DNA from: Bremerella sp. JC817
Lineage (GTDB): Bacteria > Planctomycetota > Planctomycetia > Pirellulales > Pirellulaceae
Length of the DNA stretch: 64,000 nt
NCBI RefSeq assembly: GCF_040718835.1
Contig: NZ_JBFEFG010000267.1
Span: 124,001-188,000, forward strand
Reading direction: 5' to 3'
In this document: positions 26,301-35,287 of the stretch, one piece after another
Layout: each line of letters opens with the position of its first letter
Numbering within the stretch: the stretch's first letter is position 1
The notes under the pieces: model-generated
Seen by the model: only the letters and a program-made list of their open reading frames with translations
Databases searched by the model: none
Told to the model about the DNA's origin: nothing
Position numbers and translations under genes: made by a program

Positions 26301-29300
26301 GGTAGCGATTTGCATTGGTGCCATTTTATTTGCCCGCTTCCCGCGGATCTTGGTGGCATGCCTGTTGGGGCTCGTGGCGATTGTGCCCTGGCTTCCAGAT
26401 TTGTTCGCACCGCTGACATCGGCCAGCTTCCTGGGGATTGCCCTCGGTGGAATCGCAGGCCTGGTGATGCGTCCTCGCACGGTCTCCTCGTTGAACTACC
26501 CTGCTGGTTCCACGGTGACCGTGTCCAGCCTTTTGCTCGCCCTGGCCGCTGGCTGGATGGCCGAAAGCGTTGCCCCGGTAGCCGCTCAAGAGGCAGCCCG
26601 ACCGGTGACTGTCTATCCCGTGCTGATTCCAATCGACGCCAACCGCAAGCCCGTGGGTCAAGCCTATCTGCCTCTTCCATTCTATGAACGTTTGAATGCG
26701 GTCGCGGAACAACCGGATGACGACATTCCTCGTTCGATTATCGAAGGAATGAGCTACGAGATTTCGCTGATCGACTCGGTCGAGCTTGCGTCGGAGATTG
26801 CCGTCACCACCAACATCAACGTGGTAACCACCAAGACAAATCAAACCATTCGACTGCCTTTCGATGCCCAGCTCGGTATCAGCTTGAGCACGGCAGTCGA
26901 TCAAATCAACTCTGGAGTTGACGCCAGCAGCAGCATCCTGCCCAATCCTTACAGCGTGACGACGGGCGAACTGGTCTTGCCGCTGAAAGAAGTTGGGCAA
27001 CACACGATTGTCATCAAAAGCTTGTTGCCGGTCTCGAAACCAGGCGATATGCCGTTTTCCCTGCACATTGAAACGCCTCCCCAGGTCAGCACGGCCGTGA
27101 CGATCGCCGACTCGATGCGAATGGGTTCGCCGAAAATCCAATTCAGCGATCGCGAGATTTCTCTCGAGTCTTCCAACATTCGCCAGACGATTCCGCTTGG
27201 CATGGTCGAGGGCTTCGATCTGCAGTGGCGTTCCTCTGAACTTCAAGCCCGATTCGAGTTCCGCGAACTCGACCTTCTGCAGTTCACCGAAGACGACATC
27301 GAGCTACGTGTCCGCTTGATGCTGACCAACCGTTCCCCCCAGATCGGACCGATCCTGCTGAACGTCGACTCTCGACTGAAGCTCGACATGCAGCAGTCAC
27401 TCGGCTGGACTGCGGAAGTGAAGTCGAACAGCCTTTCCGCTTCCACGCGAACCTATGCCATCAACCTGCTGGAAGGCGCGACCCCAATCGACGCGATTGA
27501 CTTGCGGTTCTCTCTGGATGGGGCGCAACAGGTGGGACAACTGCGGTTCCCCAATGTGGAAGTGGCCAATGGAACCTTGCAACGACGCTGGGTGGCGGTC
27601 GCTGCCAACAGCCAATTGCAGGTCGGCAGCCAGGCCCAATCGCGGGTCAACATCTTGTCGCAAGATGACTTCCTTCGCGAATGGAACGAGAACGAGCCAA
27701 ACTTCCGTTTTGCAGTCGCTGTGGCAACGGTGGAACCGCTCGACTGGCTTATTTCGACGCGGCCGATTGCGACTCGCGGCAATGCGGACTTGCGATATCG
27801 CCTGCAGTTCGATTCCGATGGCTACAACTTCGACCTGAAAGCTCAGATCGAAACCTACTCAGGCCAGGCCAAGCAATACGTCGTCGAGATGATCCCCGGC
27901 TGCGAAATTCAATCGGTCAGCTACTTGGTTGACGGCCTGCTTCGCCCGACGCAGTGGCACTACGATGCCGCCAGCGGCGAACTCGGAGTGATGCTTCTTA
28001 CCGACGTGAGCGGTCTGCAGGAACTTTCCATCAATGGTCGTAAATGGCTCCCGGTCAACCAGACCGATGTGAGCCTACCGCCCACTAAGATCCGCGATGT
28101 TCAAACCCAGTCTTGCCGCGTGCAACTGGTGCGTGACCACTCGGTACTTGTTCGTCCGATGCTCACCACCAACTTGATTCCTCTCCAGGATGAAGCGGCA
28201 GACCCTATGAACGACGAGCTCGTTCAAGTGGGTCAGTGGGAAGTGGTCGATTCGTCGCTACCGATTGACTGGCAAGTCATCCCAAACGACGTACTCATTT
28301 CGGGCGATATGCTGACCATCACCGACCGCGTTGATGGCGTGTGGAATTTGAACTGGGTCGGTAAGCTCGAGATTCGCAGCGGCAGCATTGGCTATCTCCA
28401 GTGGCTCGTCCCGAACGAGGTGGAACTCGACGTTGACTCGATCGAAGACTTCGAGGTTCATGTTCGCGAACTGCCCGACAAGTCGGCGGATGTTTACACA
28501 TTGGTTCCACAAAAGCAGCTGGGCAGTTACCTCTCGTTTGATTGGAATGGCAAGCTGAAGACCTCGCCAGGTCGTCGTGTGCAGTTCGCTCCGCTGCTAC
28601 TGATTGGCCAGCCACATTTACGACAACTGGCTGCGATACCGCGCGAAGTGGACCAGCAAGAGATCCTTTGGTCTTCGTTAGTGCTGCGAGCGACGACGCC
28701 CTCGGAACGCTGGCTGACGGCGAACACGCCTGATACGCATCAACTGCTGATCGCAACGCGGCCTGACTATACCTGCGAATTGATTCAACGAGCCAATCCC
28801 ACAGGGAACCCATTGGTCGATTCACTGGAAACGACGATCCACGTCGACCGCCAGGGAAATGCTCTCGGCGTGATACGTGCCGCAATCTTGCCGCAAGGCA
28901 ACGGCAGCGTTGAATTCACGTTGCCACCAACCGTTGATGTGATGGGGGCATCGGTCGACTACACCCGGCTTTGGAACGTTGAACCTAAGCCCGATCGTGT
29001 CGTGACGATTCCCCTAAAGTCAAGCAGTTTGCCGCAGATGGTCGAACTGGCGTTCCGATCTCGTTTGGTTCCGGACAAAGACTTGCACTTCAAGCTCGAT
29101 CGTCCGCGACTCACCGACGCTAACGGCACCGAAGAACTGCTCCGCGTCAGCTTGCCGATGCAGTGGACAATTGAAAACGTGCCACATCTCGATCGCATGG
29201 CCTGGAGCCGACAACAAGTCACCTCGGCGTTTCGTTTGAAGGATGCTTCTCGCGATACGCAATCAGGCATTAGCTCAGCCGAAATCCAACGCTGGAATCA

Positions 29301-29841
29301 GTTGCGAATGGAACAAGCATTCGCTGCGTTGTTCAACTATCAGGAACTGCTTCGCAAGCGAGGCGAATCGCCGGAGAATACCCGCGAGCAAATTGCTTCG
29401 CTATTGGGTGACAACGCAAGTGATGTCGAAACCTGGGAAGTCTCGGATCGGAGCAATACGAGTGCCATGCCGATCTCGCTAACCGATGCGACCGATGAAG
29501 TTCCGTCAGAGCGATTCCACTACTTCCGCGAGACCAATCCTTTCGGAACGCTTTCGATTCGCGTCGCTTCTTCGCGCAGCTATTCGTACTGGCCACCCAT
29601 CGCCACAAGCGTACTCGCATTGCTGGGGATAGGACTGATCTTCTTCCGGCATCCAATTTTGAATCGTCTGGGTCAGCGAGCGAGCCATTGGATGGTTCGC
29701 AATCCACAAGTTTGCGGAGTTTTGGCCGGACTGTTCTGGTGGTTGTTCTTACCACCCCATTTTATTGGTTTGCTGCTGATTGCTGCGGTTTTATGGGCCT
29801 CACTGCCGATGCGATCGGCTGCTGTCTTGGGCCGAAACTAA
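23368..29841 (+). CDS. Giant (2157 aa) envelope protein, apparent fusion of two related units
   Basis: A signal-peptide-like hydrophobic N-terminus (about 13-33) is followed by about 930 residues of beta-rich sequence, then several membrane helices (about 968-1045). Next comes a second signal-like segment near 1051-1075 (L-L-L-A-L-A-A-G-W-M-A-E then A-A-Q-E-A). About 990 more beta-rich residues follow, and finally further helices near 2071-2093 and 2110-2145. Each half thus repeats the design of the preceding 1147-aa gene: export signal, large beta body, C-terminal helices. The second half opens Y-P-V-L-I-P-I-D, resembling the L-L-P-I-K-D opening of the 1147-aa protein. This suggests fusion of two formerly separate genes. 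ATGA overlap couples it to the upstream gene. Function unknown. Confidence 0.8.
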   Translation: MTLWLREKHGVLFKAFAWASVAMLYCAATLFAQQPAVPTDIEYQKIYVPENRPTEWPRYGFEFAPQMQLDDFGKLITQFARSQGIEQRALPLRSLTYRARLEGRTLQGSAQFDLGEKASTEPGFVSLKGTNLFYYDQLQRQSTMPKLWVGANGDQVGVFLREFQSMFTLDWSYQASLRSTDELTIDLDLTFAPQVDFYLDLPSKWHLELREGVTLDVSDADVTPMEGMKTWHLSPQWEGKLAFSLVPSDRLYQTDTVTATQSTRYDVRDNLCEVTSQILLHSPPQGALTFSIPKGMVVTGASVNRKAIEPLDLQELSDGRQSLELPQQLFPSAETATVSIQGMAPMVIGDYSRIDLPIVVLSSQPTESHVVAAELDAGINLSYCILKNAQEVEYVPHNSLGRPNLRFRLFDENAEIGLQLFRQSESLHTALVHKVTVNDLVIQSDSVIHIADSDETTDHIELPLSPGWRVETVVQFPDQSAVSWEETARDEQRVLRVENRSAISDLQISLRRTRENDFGNLRISDFRPFALAPGVGNLEWVSVKPAAGFDLRLEPEGQVARKAIQDAPAEIVRLFGSKWQTPAFEIRGRSDLQHLIRVTRKRATYDAEIDVQVRIEKDSYRELAAIRLNGSGLLPETLLVWSTQRWSTEVKWTTPDLEPIRWTPITTSAAENPNQREPYYIYELTPPSDSSFPLILRGTFPRQSGDFNSPLLLAVPSAEPQSGMLTLTSPKACQLTADPILLRKVYLDARSQSPGSDLTRYEYRPLEIRRLAENIRGLIACDWQLADTLPELFATKTTHSINLENDGRQRMTSRWSIVSHGPGHASITLPEHAKLELIQWQGQPWSRWKQHGQQIDIEIPDEASAADLEVHYQIDPATLYLMRAIRPSFATASFPTSAEETTFTLGSRLVRMEYPSPRWSSFGERLRLGLWSGMFQGNLSDPDEPNLVPFEASQPLPAGTLWIVHRDSLRLISILLFVVAICIGAILFARFPRILVACLLGLVAIVPWLPDLFAPLTSASFLGIALGGIAGLVMRPRTVSSLNYPAGSTVTVSSLLLALAAGWMAESVAPVAAQEAARPVTVYPVLIPIDANRKPVGQAYLPLPFYERLNAVAEQPDDDIPRSIIEGMSYEISLIDSVELASEIAVTTNINVVTTKTNQTIRLPFDAQLGISLSTAVDQINSGVDASSSILPNPYSVTTGELVLPLKEVGQHTIVIKSLLPVSKPGDMPFSLHIETPPQVSTAVTIADSMRMGSPKIQFSDREISLESSNIRQTIPLGMVEGFDLQWRSSELQARFEFRELDLLQFTEDDIELRVRLMLTNRSPQIGPILLNVDSRLKLDMQQSLGWTAEVKSNSLSASTRTYAINLLEGATPIDAIDLRFSLDGAQQVGQLRFPNVEVANGTLQRRWVAVAANSQLQVGSQAQSRVNILSQDDFLREWNENEPNFRFAVAVATVEPLDWLISTRPIATRGNADLRYRLQFDSDGYNFDLKAQIETYSGQAKQYVVEMIPGCEIQSVSYLVDGLLRPTQWHYDAASGELGVMLLTDVSGLQELSINGRKWLPVNQTDVSLPPTKIRDVQTQSCRVQLVRDHSVLVRPMLTTNLIPLQDEAADPMNDELVQVGQWEVVDSSLPIDWQVIPNDVLISGDMLTITDRVDGVWNLNWVGKLEIRSGSIGYLQWLVPNEVELDVDSIEDFEVHVRELPDKSADVYTLVPQKQLGSYLSFDWNGKLKTSPGRRVQFAPLLLIGQPHLRQLAAIPREVDQQEILWSSLVLRATTPSERWLTANTPDTHQLLIATRPDYTCELIQRANPTGNPLVDSLETTIHVDRQGNALGVIRAAILPQGNGSVEFTLPPTVDVMGASVDYTRLWNVEPKPDRVVTIPLKSSSLPQMVELAFRSRLVPDKDLHFKLDRPRLTDANGTEELLRVSLPMQWTIENVPHLDRMAWSRQQVTSAFRLKDASRDTQSGISSAEIQRWNQLRMEQAFAALFNYQELLRKRGESPENTREQIASLLGDNASDVETWEVSDRSNTSAMPISLTDATDEVPSERFHYFRETNPFGTLSIRVASSRSYSYWPPIATSVLALLGIGLIFFRHPILNRLGQRASHWMVRNPQVCGVLAGLFWWLFLPPHFIGLLLIAAVLWASLPMRSAAVLGRN

Positions 29842-30089
29842 CGGCATGGTCGTGGCAGTTTGCGCCACTTACCAGCTAGCGTCCTTTCGCGGATTTCCTC
29901 ACGCGATTCGGGGCCTCTTTCGACTTGGCACATTTCCGCAATTCTGATAGGTTACCGCTTCCTCAGACAGACAATCCGAGCTGGTTGCGAGGAGGATGCC
30001 TATCAACGAAGAAGTAGAAGGCAGCCAAGCAATCAGCGATAAACGCTCTCGGCTATTTTCAGCTTTGGCTATTTCGGAAGGAGTCCGGC

Positions 30090-30608
30090 ATGAGTCAAGT
30101 CAGTCAACGAACCTTACCTGTTCATATCCGTTGGATGATTCGCCGCGATATGCAAGAGGTTCTCGATATTGAAAGTCTCAGCTTCGAATATGCCTGGAGC
30201 GAAGAAGAGTTCGTGAAGTGCCTTCGCGAGCGAAACTGCATCGGCATGGTTGCCGAGCATGAAGATCGCATCGCAGGCTACATGATCTACGAGATTCTGA
30301 ACACTCGGCTGCATCTATTGAACCTGGCAGTGGCTCCTTCGATGCGACGCTTTGGCGTTGGTCGTCAGATGATCGGCAAGCTGGTCTCGAAATTGACCCA
30401 CCGTCGTCGCCGCCAGATTCTGCTGGAAGTTCGTGAGACGAACCTCAACGCGCAAAAGTTCTTCCGCAGCCTCGACTTCAAAGCGATCTCGCTTCTGAAG
30501 GACTTCTACGAGGACACGACCGAAGATGCCTACCTGATGCAGTACAAGCAGCAGCAGGAAGCAGGCGGATTCACCCCCGTCAATCGTATCGCTCGTCTGG
30601 CCAGCTAA
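30090..30608 (+). CDS. rimI: Ribosomal-protein-alanine N-acetyltransferase (RimI-type GNAT)
   Basis: GNAT acetyltransferase of 172 aa. The acetyl-CoA loop reads V-A-P-S-M-R-R-F-G-V-G-R-Q-M (about 85-98), matching the Q/R-x-x-G-x-G/A signature. Next come L-E-V-R-E-T-N-L-N-A-Q-K-F-F and a final F-Y-E-D-T-T-E-D-A-Y-L-M, both typical RimI segments. It acetylates protein N-termini, classically ribosomal protein bS18. A good AAGGAG lies 7 nt before the ATG. It is monocistronic and convergent with the phosphodiesterase gene. The RimI against other N-terminal acetyltransferase assignment is probable but not certain. Confidence 0.85.
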   Translation: MSQVSQRTLPVHIRWMIRRDMQEVLDIESLSFEYAWSEEEFVKCLRERNCIGMVAEHEDRIAGYMIYEILNTRLHLLNLAVAPSMRRFGVGRQMIGKLVSKLTHRRRRQILLEVRETNLNAQKFFRSLDFKAISLLKDFYEDTTEDAYLMQYKQQQEAGGFTPVNRIARLAS

Positions 30609-30626
30609 GCAGTTCGGCTATTTGAG

Positions 30627-31109
30627 CTAGACTTCGACGATCTCATGCTCCATCGTCTTTAGATCGACGATGGCAATGGTATGACGTCGTGCTCGATACA
30701 GGGCCCCTGGGTTCAACACCAGCGTGGGGCCTTCCTGCCGTACCAGCATCTGATGAGTGTGGCCCGAGCAAATCAAATCGAAGTCGTGCGAACGAATCAT
30801 CCGCATCAGCAAGGCGGCGTCGTCACCATGCGTCATTCCGATACGACAATTATCGATGCGGAAATCGCCGAACGTCTCGTGACAGGTGCCACCACACGCC
30901 ATGATTTCATCACGCAGAACATCGCGGGCATCGTCCGTATTGCCAAATACGTAATGCGTTGGCCACTTGGAAAAAACCTGCACGACACCGGTGCTCCCGA
31001 TATCGCCGCAGTGCAAAACTTGTTCTACTGAAAACGTCTCTAGCATGTATGCAGCCGCTTGGGCAAAATCGCTGTGCCCGTGCGTGTCGCTGACTACTCC
31101 AATCTGCAC
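30627..31109 (-). CDS. Metallophosphoesterase, YfcE/MJ0936-type phosphodiesterase
   Basis: A 160-aa calcineurin-like phosphoesterase with the complete metal-site set. D-T-H-G lies near 8-11, H-C-G-D-I near 33-37, G-N-T-D near 56-59, T-H-G-D near 93-96 and S-G-H-T-H near 114-118. Small single-domain members cleave phosphodiesters with Mn; the physiological substrate is seldom known. It overlaps or abuts the divergent acyltransferase gene depending on that gene's start, so both share a short control region. Confidence 0.9.
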   Translation of the reverse strand: MQIGVVSDTHGHSDFAQAAAYMLETFSVEQVLHCGDIGSTGVVQVFSKWPTHYVFGNTDDARDVLRDEIMACGGTCHETFGDFRIDNCRIGMTHGDDAALLMRMIRSHDFDLICSGHTHQMLVRQEGPTLVLNPGALYRARRHTIAIVDLKTMEHEIVEV

Positions 31110-31136
31110 TCGTTCTACCCTCTAAAACTTCGCATC

Positions 31137-31922
31137 TTGAACGCTCTACTCGTACTCGGAATCGTTGCCTTGATTGGCCTGGCAGCATTCGCCGCGATTT
31201 GGCTGCTGGCCCGACGGACCGAGTACACGATGGTTCAGTATCTTTTGGATCGACTGGCCTTTATCTTATTGCGATTTCTGTGGAAGACTAAGACCCCTTG
31301 CGGACTTCCGCTATCGCGAGCCGACGGCGCCGTGATCGTCGCCAACCATCGTAGCAGCGTCGACCCGTTTTTTATCCACCGAGCCGCCAAACGCCGCGTA
31401 CGTTGGATGGTAGCCCGCGAGTATTGCGAAAACAAATGGTTCGGCTGGTTCTTGCATGAGACCGGAGCGATCCCAACACGTCGTGGCGGCATCGATAACG
31501 CATCAGTCCGCGAAGCAGTTCGCCTGCTGCAATCTGGTTGTTGGGTTGGTGTTTTACCCGAAGGTCGAATCAATCAGACCGACGAAGTTTTATTGCCGGT
31601 TCGACCAGGCGCGGCGCTCCTGGCTCGCAAGGCAGGCGTACCGATTTTGCCGGTCTATATCGAAGGAGCTCCCTTCGATCGCACGGTGACCAGTCCATTC
31701 TTTATGCGAGCCACCGTCGACATCTACCTGGGCGAATTGATCTATCCCGAAGCGTTCGACAGCGATCAAGCGATGATAGTGGCCGCGGCGAAAGAAATCG
31801 CTCGCTTGGCTGGTCACCCAGAGTTCGAGCCGAAGCTGGCTGGCAAGCAGTGGAAAACAGGCGGCCCTGAAGTGGACACTCCCGCGAACAGCGAAACAAA
31901 TCCTGCTGATTCCGCTGACTAA
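31137..31922 (+). CDS. 1-acyl-glycerol-3-phosphate acyltransferase family (PlsC-like) membrane enzyme
   Basis: PlsC-family acyltransferase. One N-terminal TM helix is followed by the catalytic N-H-R-S-S-V-D motif (family N-H-x4-D) and later P-E-G-R-I-N (motif III), with G-A-I-P-T-R-R-G-G between them. It would transfer acyl chains to lysophosphatidate or a related acceptor at the inner membrane. No ATG is available near the N-terminus. TTG at 31137 puts the hydrophobic helix first and leaves 27 nt to the divergent phosphodiesterase gene. A TTG at 31059 would overlap that gene by 51 nt, so start choice is uncertain (260 aa here, 286-287 aa otherwise). Confidence 0.85.
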   Translation: MNALLVLGIVALIGLAAFAAIWLLARRTEYTMVQYLLDRLAFILLRFLWKTKTPCGLPLSRADGAVIVANHRSSVDPFFIHRAAKRRVRWMVAREYCENKWFGWFLHETGAIPTRRGGIDNASVREAVRLLQSGCWVGVLPEGRINQTDEVLLPVRPGAALLARKAGVPILPVYIEGAPFDRTVTSPFFMRATVDIYLGELIYPEAFDSDQAMIVAAAKEIARLAGHPEFEPKLAGKQWKTGGPEVDTPANSETNPADSAD

Positions 31923-31928
31923 CGATGC

Positions 31929-33071
31929 TTAGTAGAGCAGCGATTCAACTCGCGCGATCTTGGCGGCCAATGCGGCTTCTGCTTCTTCTTCGGTGGCTCC
32001 ATCTGCATAGAGCGTACACACCGGGAAGCCCGTTTCGATCCGACTGCCTGGGAAAGGGACATCTGCGAACTCTGGTCCGGCGATGGTCGCCTCGCGCGAG
32101 AGACCAAACGCTACGGCAATCTGCTCGAAGACTTCCTCCCGGAAATTGATCGGCTGCCGCGCATATAAAATCCGAAAAGCAGCGGCCGAGTTATCTGACA
32201 ACGAAAACTCGTCGACTTCTTTTCCTTCGCACGCCGCCACGTGCATACCCATCAAGCTGATCGCACTTCGGCGATCGTGCAGGGCCATCGATGCCGTCCA
32301 ACGTGGATTCACTTCCAGGAGCGTTGACCTGTCGATTTTCAGAAAATCAATTCCCCACAAGCCAAGCATCTTCGCTTCGGCATGGATCGCTTTCGCGATC
32401 ACTTGCAATTCACTCGATGCCTGCTGGAGCGAGGTGACTCCGCCTGCGAAAAGAAACTCCCCAGGTGCACCGAAGTTAAAACCAATCTGCAACCGACACA
32501 ACCCGACGACATGCACTTTCTTTTTTGTGGAAAGCAACGCCATCGACATCGGTGTCCCTGACAGTTGGCGTTGCAGAAAGAACTGTGAAGAACACGCTGG
32601 CGGCTCCGACACGGTTTCGATTCGGAGTCCTCCGGCCGATCGAAATGGCTTCTTCAACCATGGCTCGTTGAAGACTGTTGAAGACAATGCTTCGTCGAGA
32701 CGTTTTGATTCGGGGAAGTGGAATCGATGTCGCTTCGCCAGGTCCGCCAGCCAGAAAGGATCTCGGACTTTGCGTAGCGAATCTGGCGTTGGCCCTAGTA
32801 GCGGAGCATGCCGCGACATGCGATCAGCAAGCCGCGGATAGTTCTCGATTCCTCCGGTGAAGCACCACGCATCAACCGTCGTCTTGCTCAGCCAAGCAGG
32901 TGCCGACCAGGGATATTTCGAGAGCGTCGTCGCGTTGGCTAATTGCTGCGTGTCGTAGTCCGCGAACAGGTCGCCGGCAGTGACTTGATATCCGGCACGG
33001 ATCAGCGAAGCTGCCATCGCGCGGCAACTGGCGCCGACCACTCCAATCGTTCTTCGCTGGCCTCTCTCCAT
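31929..33071 (-). CDS. ATP-grasp domain protein (H4MPT-pathway-associated type)
   Basis: A 380-aa protein with an N-terminal Rossmann-like part (G-V-V-G-A-S near 10, G-D-L-F-A-D) and an ATP-grasp C-terminal part. K-K-P-F-R-S-A-G-G is the ATP-binding lysine/glycine loop, F-L-Q-R-Q-L-S-G is the next strand, and the catalytic acid/Asn site is L-L-E-V-N-P-R-W-T. ATP-grasp proteins of this type are found with tetrahydromethanopterin C1 genes in methylotrophs and planctomycetes; fae and mtdB lie 2.4-3 kb away here. A ligase role in H4MPT or a related cofactor synthesis is inference. It is convergent with the acyltransferase (gap 6 nt). Confidence 0.78.
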   Translation of the reverse strand: MERGQRRTIGVVGASCRAMAASLIRAGYQVTAGDLFADYDTQQLANATTLSKYPWSAPAWLSKTTVDAWCFTGGIENYPRLADRMSRHAPLLGPTPDSLRKVRDPFWLADLAKRHRFHFPESKRLDEALSSTVFNEPWLKKPFRSAGGLRIETVSEPPACSSQFFLQRQLSGTPMSMALLSTKKKVHVVGLCRLQIGFNFGAPGEFLFAGGVTSLQQASSELQVIAKAIHAEAKMLGLWGIDFLKIDRSTLLEVNPRWTASMALHDRRSAISLMGMHVAACEGKEVDEFSLSDNSAAAFRILYARQPINFREEVFEQIAVAFGLSREATIAGPEFADVPFPGSRIETGFPVCTLYADGATEEEAEAALAAKIARVESLLY

Positions 33072-33365
33072 GGCAACGCCCTATTCCGCGCAAACTGGAA
33101 GAAAATCCCAGCCTCCTAATGCCGTATGACCTACGTTTTCAATTAGCAAGGACACTCGTCACTCTCTTCTGAAGAGAGGTTTGCCGCAGAAACCCGTTGG
33201 TGCTGTTGTTGAAAAAACGCAACATGACTGGGTCAAAGCGAACTCCCTAAATCTCGTTTCGGACCCTTTTGAATACTGGCGTCGCCCCCTGAGTCGGCCA
33301 GCTCGGGAACCTTTCGGTACACCGCGATCCCATCCAAGTTTCTCACACTTGTCAGGAGAGAGTTT

Positions 33366-35096
33366 ATGCTTCGCCGATCTGCTTCGCCGGATGAGGAAAT
33401 GTCTCAGGTACGTTTCGGCCGCAAGCCAGGCATCATCGTCGTTCTCGCCGCTGTGATGATGATTGTTATGATGGCCATGCTCGCCTTCAGTATCGACGTC
33501 GGCTACATGTATACCATGCAGTCGCAGCTTCAACGTAGTGTCGACGCCGCCACACTGGCCGGTGCCGGAAGTCTGATTGATGGCGAAGACGCTTCGACCG
33601 ACGCCATTCACGAATATCTCGTTCGCAACCCGGTTGGCACGCAGTGGAAACAATACGACAACCAGCCCGTCAGCGAAAGTGTGCAACACTTCCTGACCAA
33701 CTACTCGCAAGGCTTGGATGTCAGCTACGGCGACTGGGATGATACCACGAAGCAAATCGTGCCTTCCAACCGTCCTGCGTCGACGGTTAAAGTTAGCATG
33801 CGATATGACAACATGCCCTTTTTCTTTGGACATTTGCTGGGGCGCAAATCTTTCAGCATCCAGGCCGAAAGCGCGGCCGCTTATCAGCCACGTGACATCA
33901 TGGTGGTGCTTGACCTGTCGGGTTCGATGAACGACGACAGCGAGTTCAACGCATTCAATACGTTAGGTGCCGCCCACGTAACGGCCAACCAGTATCAGAT
34001 GTACGAGGAACTCGGTTCGCCTATCTATGGCAACCTCGAGTTTACGCCACAGTGGGCTGTCGCCAAAGGAGCAGCCCCCACGCGTGATTCGCACGCCCAG
34101 GTTTCTGTCGAATACCAGTACAACAAGATCGTCGTCAACTCGACCAAATCATACGACCGCGTGCGAGTCCGCCGGGGTGACAACAACATCGTGACCTATT
34201 ACCCAAGCAGCGGCGAAGCAACCCTTTCCCCAGGGAGCCAGGTACGCGAAGTTTGGGTTTACAGCGGTAAGAACGCCGACGGTTCGGACCAGATTCATTA
34301 CTTCAACTTCACCCAGCGTGCGACCTTCGAAGCTGCGTTGGGACTGGACACAGTCAACTATCCCTACGATGGAAACTGGAATTCGTATCTCGATTACTGC
34401 ATGTCCGGTAATAATCAGAACAACTCCAAAGGCTTTCGTTATAAGTTCGGCTACCAGAATTTGATCGTCTTCTGGTTGGAGCAGCGTTCGCTGAATAGCC
34501 AGATGCCTGACATGTGGAAGGCAAGTGCTCAGCCGATCACCGCCTTGAAGTCGTCGGTCACCATGTTCGTCAACTTCATCCAACAGGCCGACTCGGACGA
34601 CCAAATGGGGCTGGCGGTCTACAACGGTCCCGATGGCGAAGGGGTGCTCGAATCGATTCTGGCGGATGACTATGGCTTCATCATTGCTCAAGCCAATCAG
34701 CGTCAGGCAGGTCACTACCACAACTACACAAACATCGCCGGTGGTATGACCGTCGCTCGAGAAGAACTCGACGTCAGGGCTCGGGCCGGGGCTTACAAGA
34801 TGATCGTGCTGATGACCGACGGTCAGGCCAACTGGAACAACGGTGGTGTGAATTCTTCGGCGGCACGCAATGCGGTGCTCGAAGAAGCGCACCTCGCTGC
34901 CGACCGTGGCTATGTGATCGTGACGATCAGCATGGGTGCCGGTGCGGATAAGAACCTGATGCAACAGGTCGCCGACATCACCAAGGGATCTCACTTTAAC
35001 ATTCCCGGTGGAAAGACCGGGGAAGAGTATGCGGAAGAACTGACCGAAGTCTTCCAGCAGATCGCCGGATACCGCCCCCTGCGACTGGTTCAATAA
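33366..35096 (+). CDS. TadG-like pilus-assembly protein with von Willebrand A domain
   Basis: A 576-aa protein anchored by a single N-terminal TM helix (about 24-46) with the Tad pattern that follows (D-V-G-Y-M-Y-T-M-Q-S-Q-L-Q-R-S-V-D-A-A-T-L-A-G-A). A long segment leads to a VWA domain whose MIDAS reads D-L-S-G-S-M (about 183-188). Other MIDAS elements are N-I-A-G-G-M-T and L-M-T-D-G-Q-A-N. It may be a minor pilin-like protein or a surface adhesive/assembly factor. No other tad genes (ATPase, TadC, secretin, prepilin peptidase) are nearby, so it acts alone or with unlinked genes. AGGAGAGAG precedes the ATG. Confidence 0.85.
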   Translation: MLRRSASPDEEMSQVRFGRKPGIIVVLAAVMMIVMMAMLAFSIDVGYMYTMQSQLQRSVDAATLAGAGSLIDGEDASTDAIHEYLVRNPVGTQWKQYDNQPVSESVQHFLTNYSQGLDVSYGDWDDTTKQIVPSNRPASTVKVSMRYDNMPFFFGHLLGRKSFSIQAESAAAYQPRDIMVVLDLSGSMNDDSEFNAFNTLGAAHVTANQYQMYEELGSPIYGNLEFTPQWAVAKGAAPTRDSHAQVSVEYQYNKIVVNSTKSYDRVRVRRGDNNIVTYYPSSGEATLSPGSQVREVWVYSGKNADGSDQIHYFNFTQRATFEAALGLDTVNYPYDGNWNSYLDYCMSGNNQNNSKGFRYKFGYQNLIVFWLEQRSLNSQMPDMWKASAQPITALKSSVTMFVNFIQQADSDDQMGLAVYNGPDGEGVLESILADDYGFIIAQANQRQAGHYHNYTNIAGGMTVAREELDVRARAGAYKMIVLMTDGQANWNNGGVNSSAARNAVLEEAHLAADRGYVIVTISMGAGADKNLMQQVADITKGSHFNIPGGKTGEEYAEELTEVFQQIAGYRPLRLVQ

Positions 35097-35126
35097 GTCG
35101 CACGTGGGATAACAATTCTTCCCGCC

Positions 35127-35164
35127 AGAGGCCGTCGTGCATCGCTGCCCGCGCGACGGCCTCT
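35127..35164 (+). terminator. Hairpin after the TadG-like gene
   Basis: An 11-bp perfect stem AGAGGCCGTCG / CGACGGCCTCT, 31 nt after the stop, followed by a T/C-rich tract (TCTCCTTTCTT) rather than a clean T-run. Confidence 0.6.
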
Positions 35165-35259
35165 TCTCCTTTCTTGCCTATCAACAGCCCGGCTGACTCG
35201 ACGTCTCCCCTCCTTCGCCAGGGGCTGGACCAACCAGATTCATCGGGCCGTTTATCTAC

Positions 35260-35287
35260 TTGCAATTCGGGCGGAGTCTGCTATCGT
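35260..35287 (+). promoter_or_regulatory. Putative sigma-70 promoter of fae
   Basis: TTGCAA (35260-35265), 16-nt spacer, TATCGT (35282-35287); predicted start near 35294, leaving a 170-nt 5' leader before the fae ATG. Confidence 0.45.

Noticed and set aside
29996..30089. AGGAGG followed by an ATG before rimI
   Set aside because: The frame from this ATG overlaps rimI in another frame and has no recognisable product; spacing of the AGGAGG to the ATG is too short.
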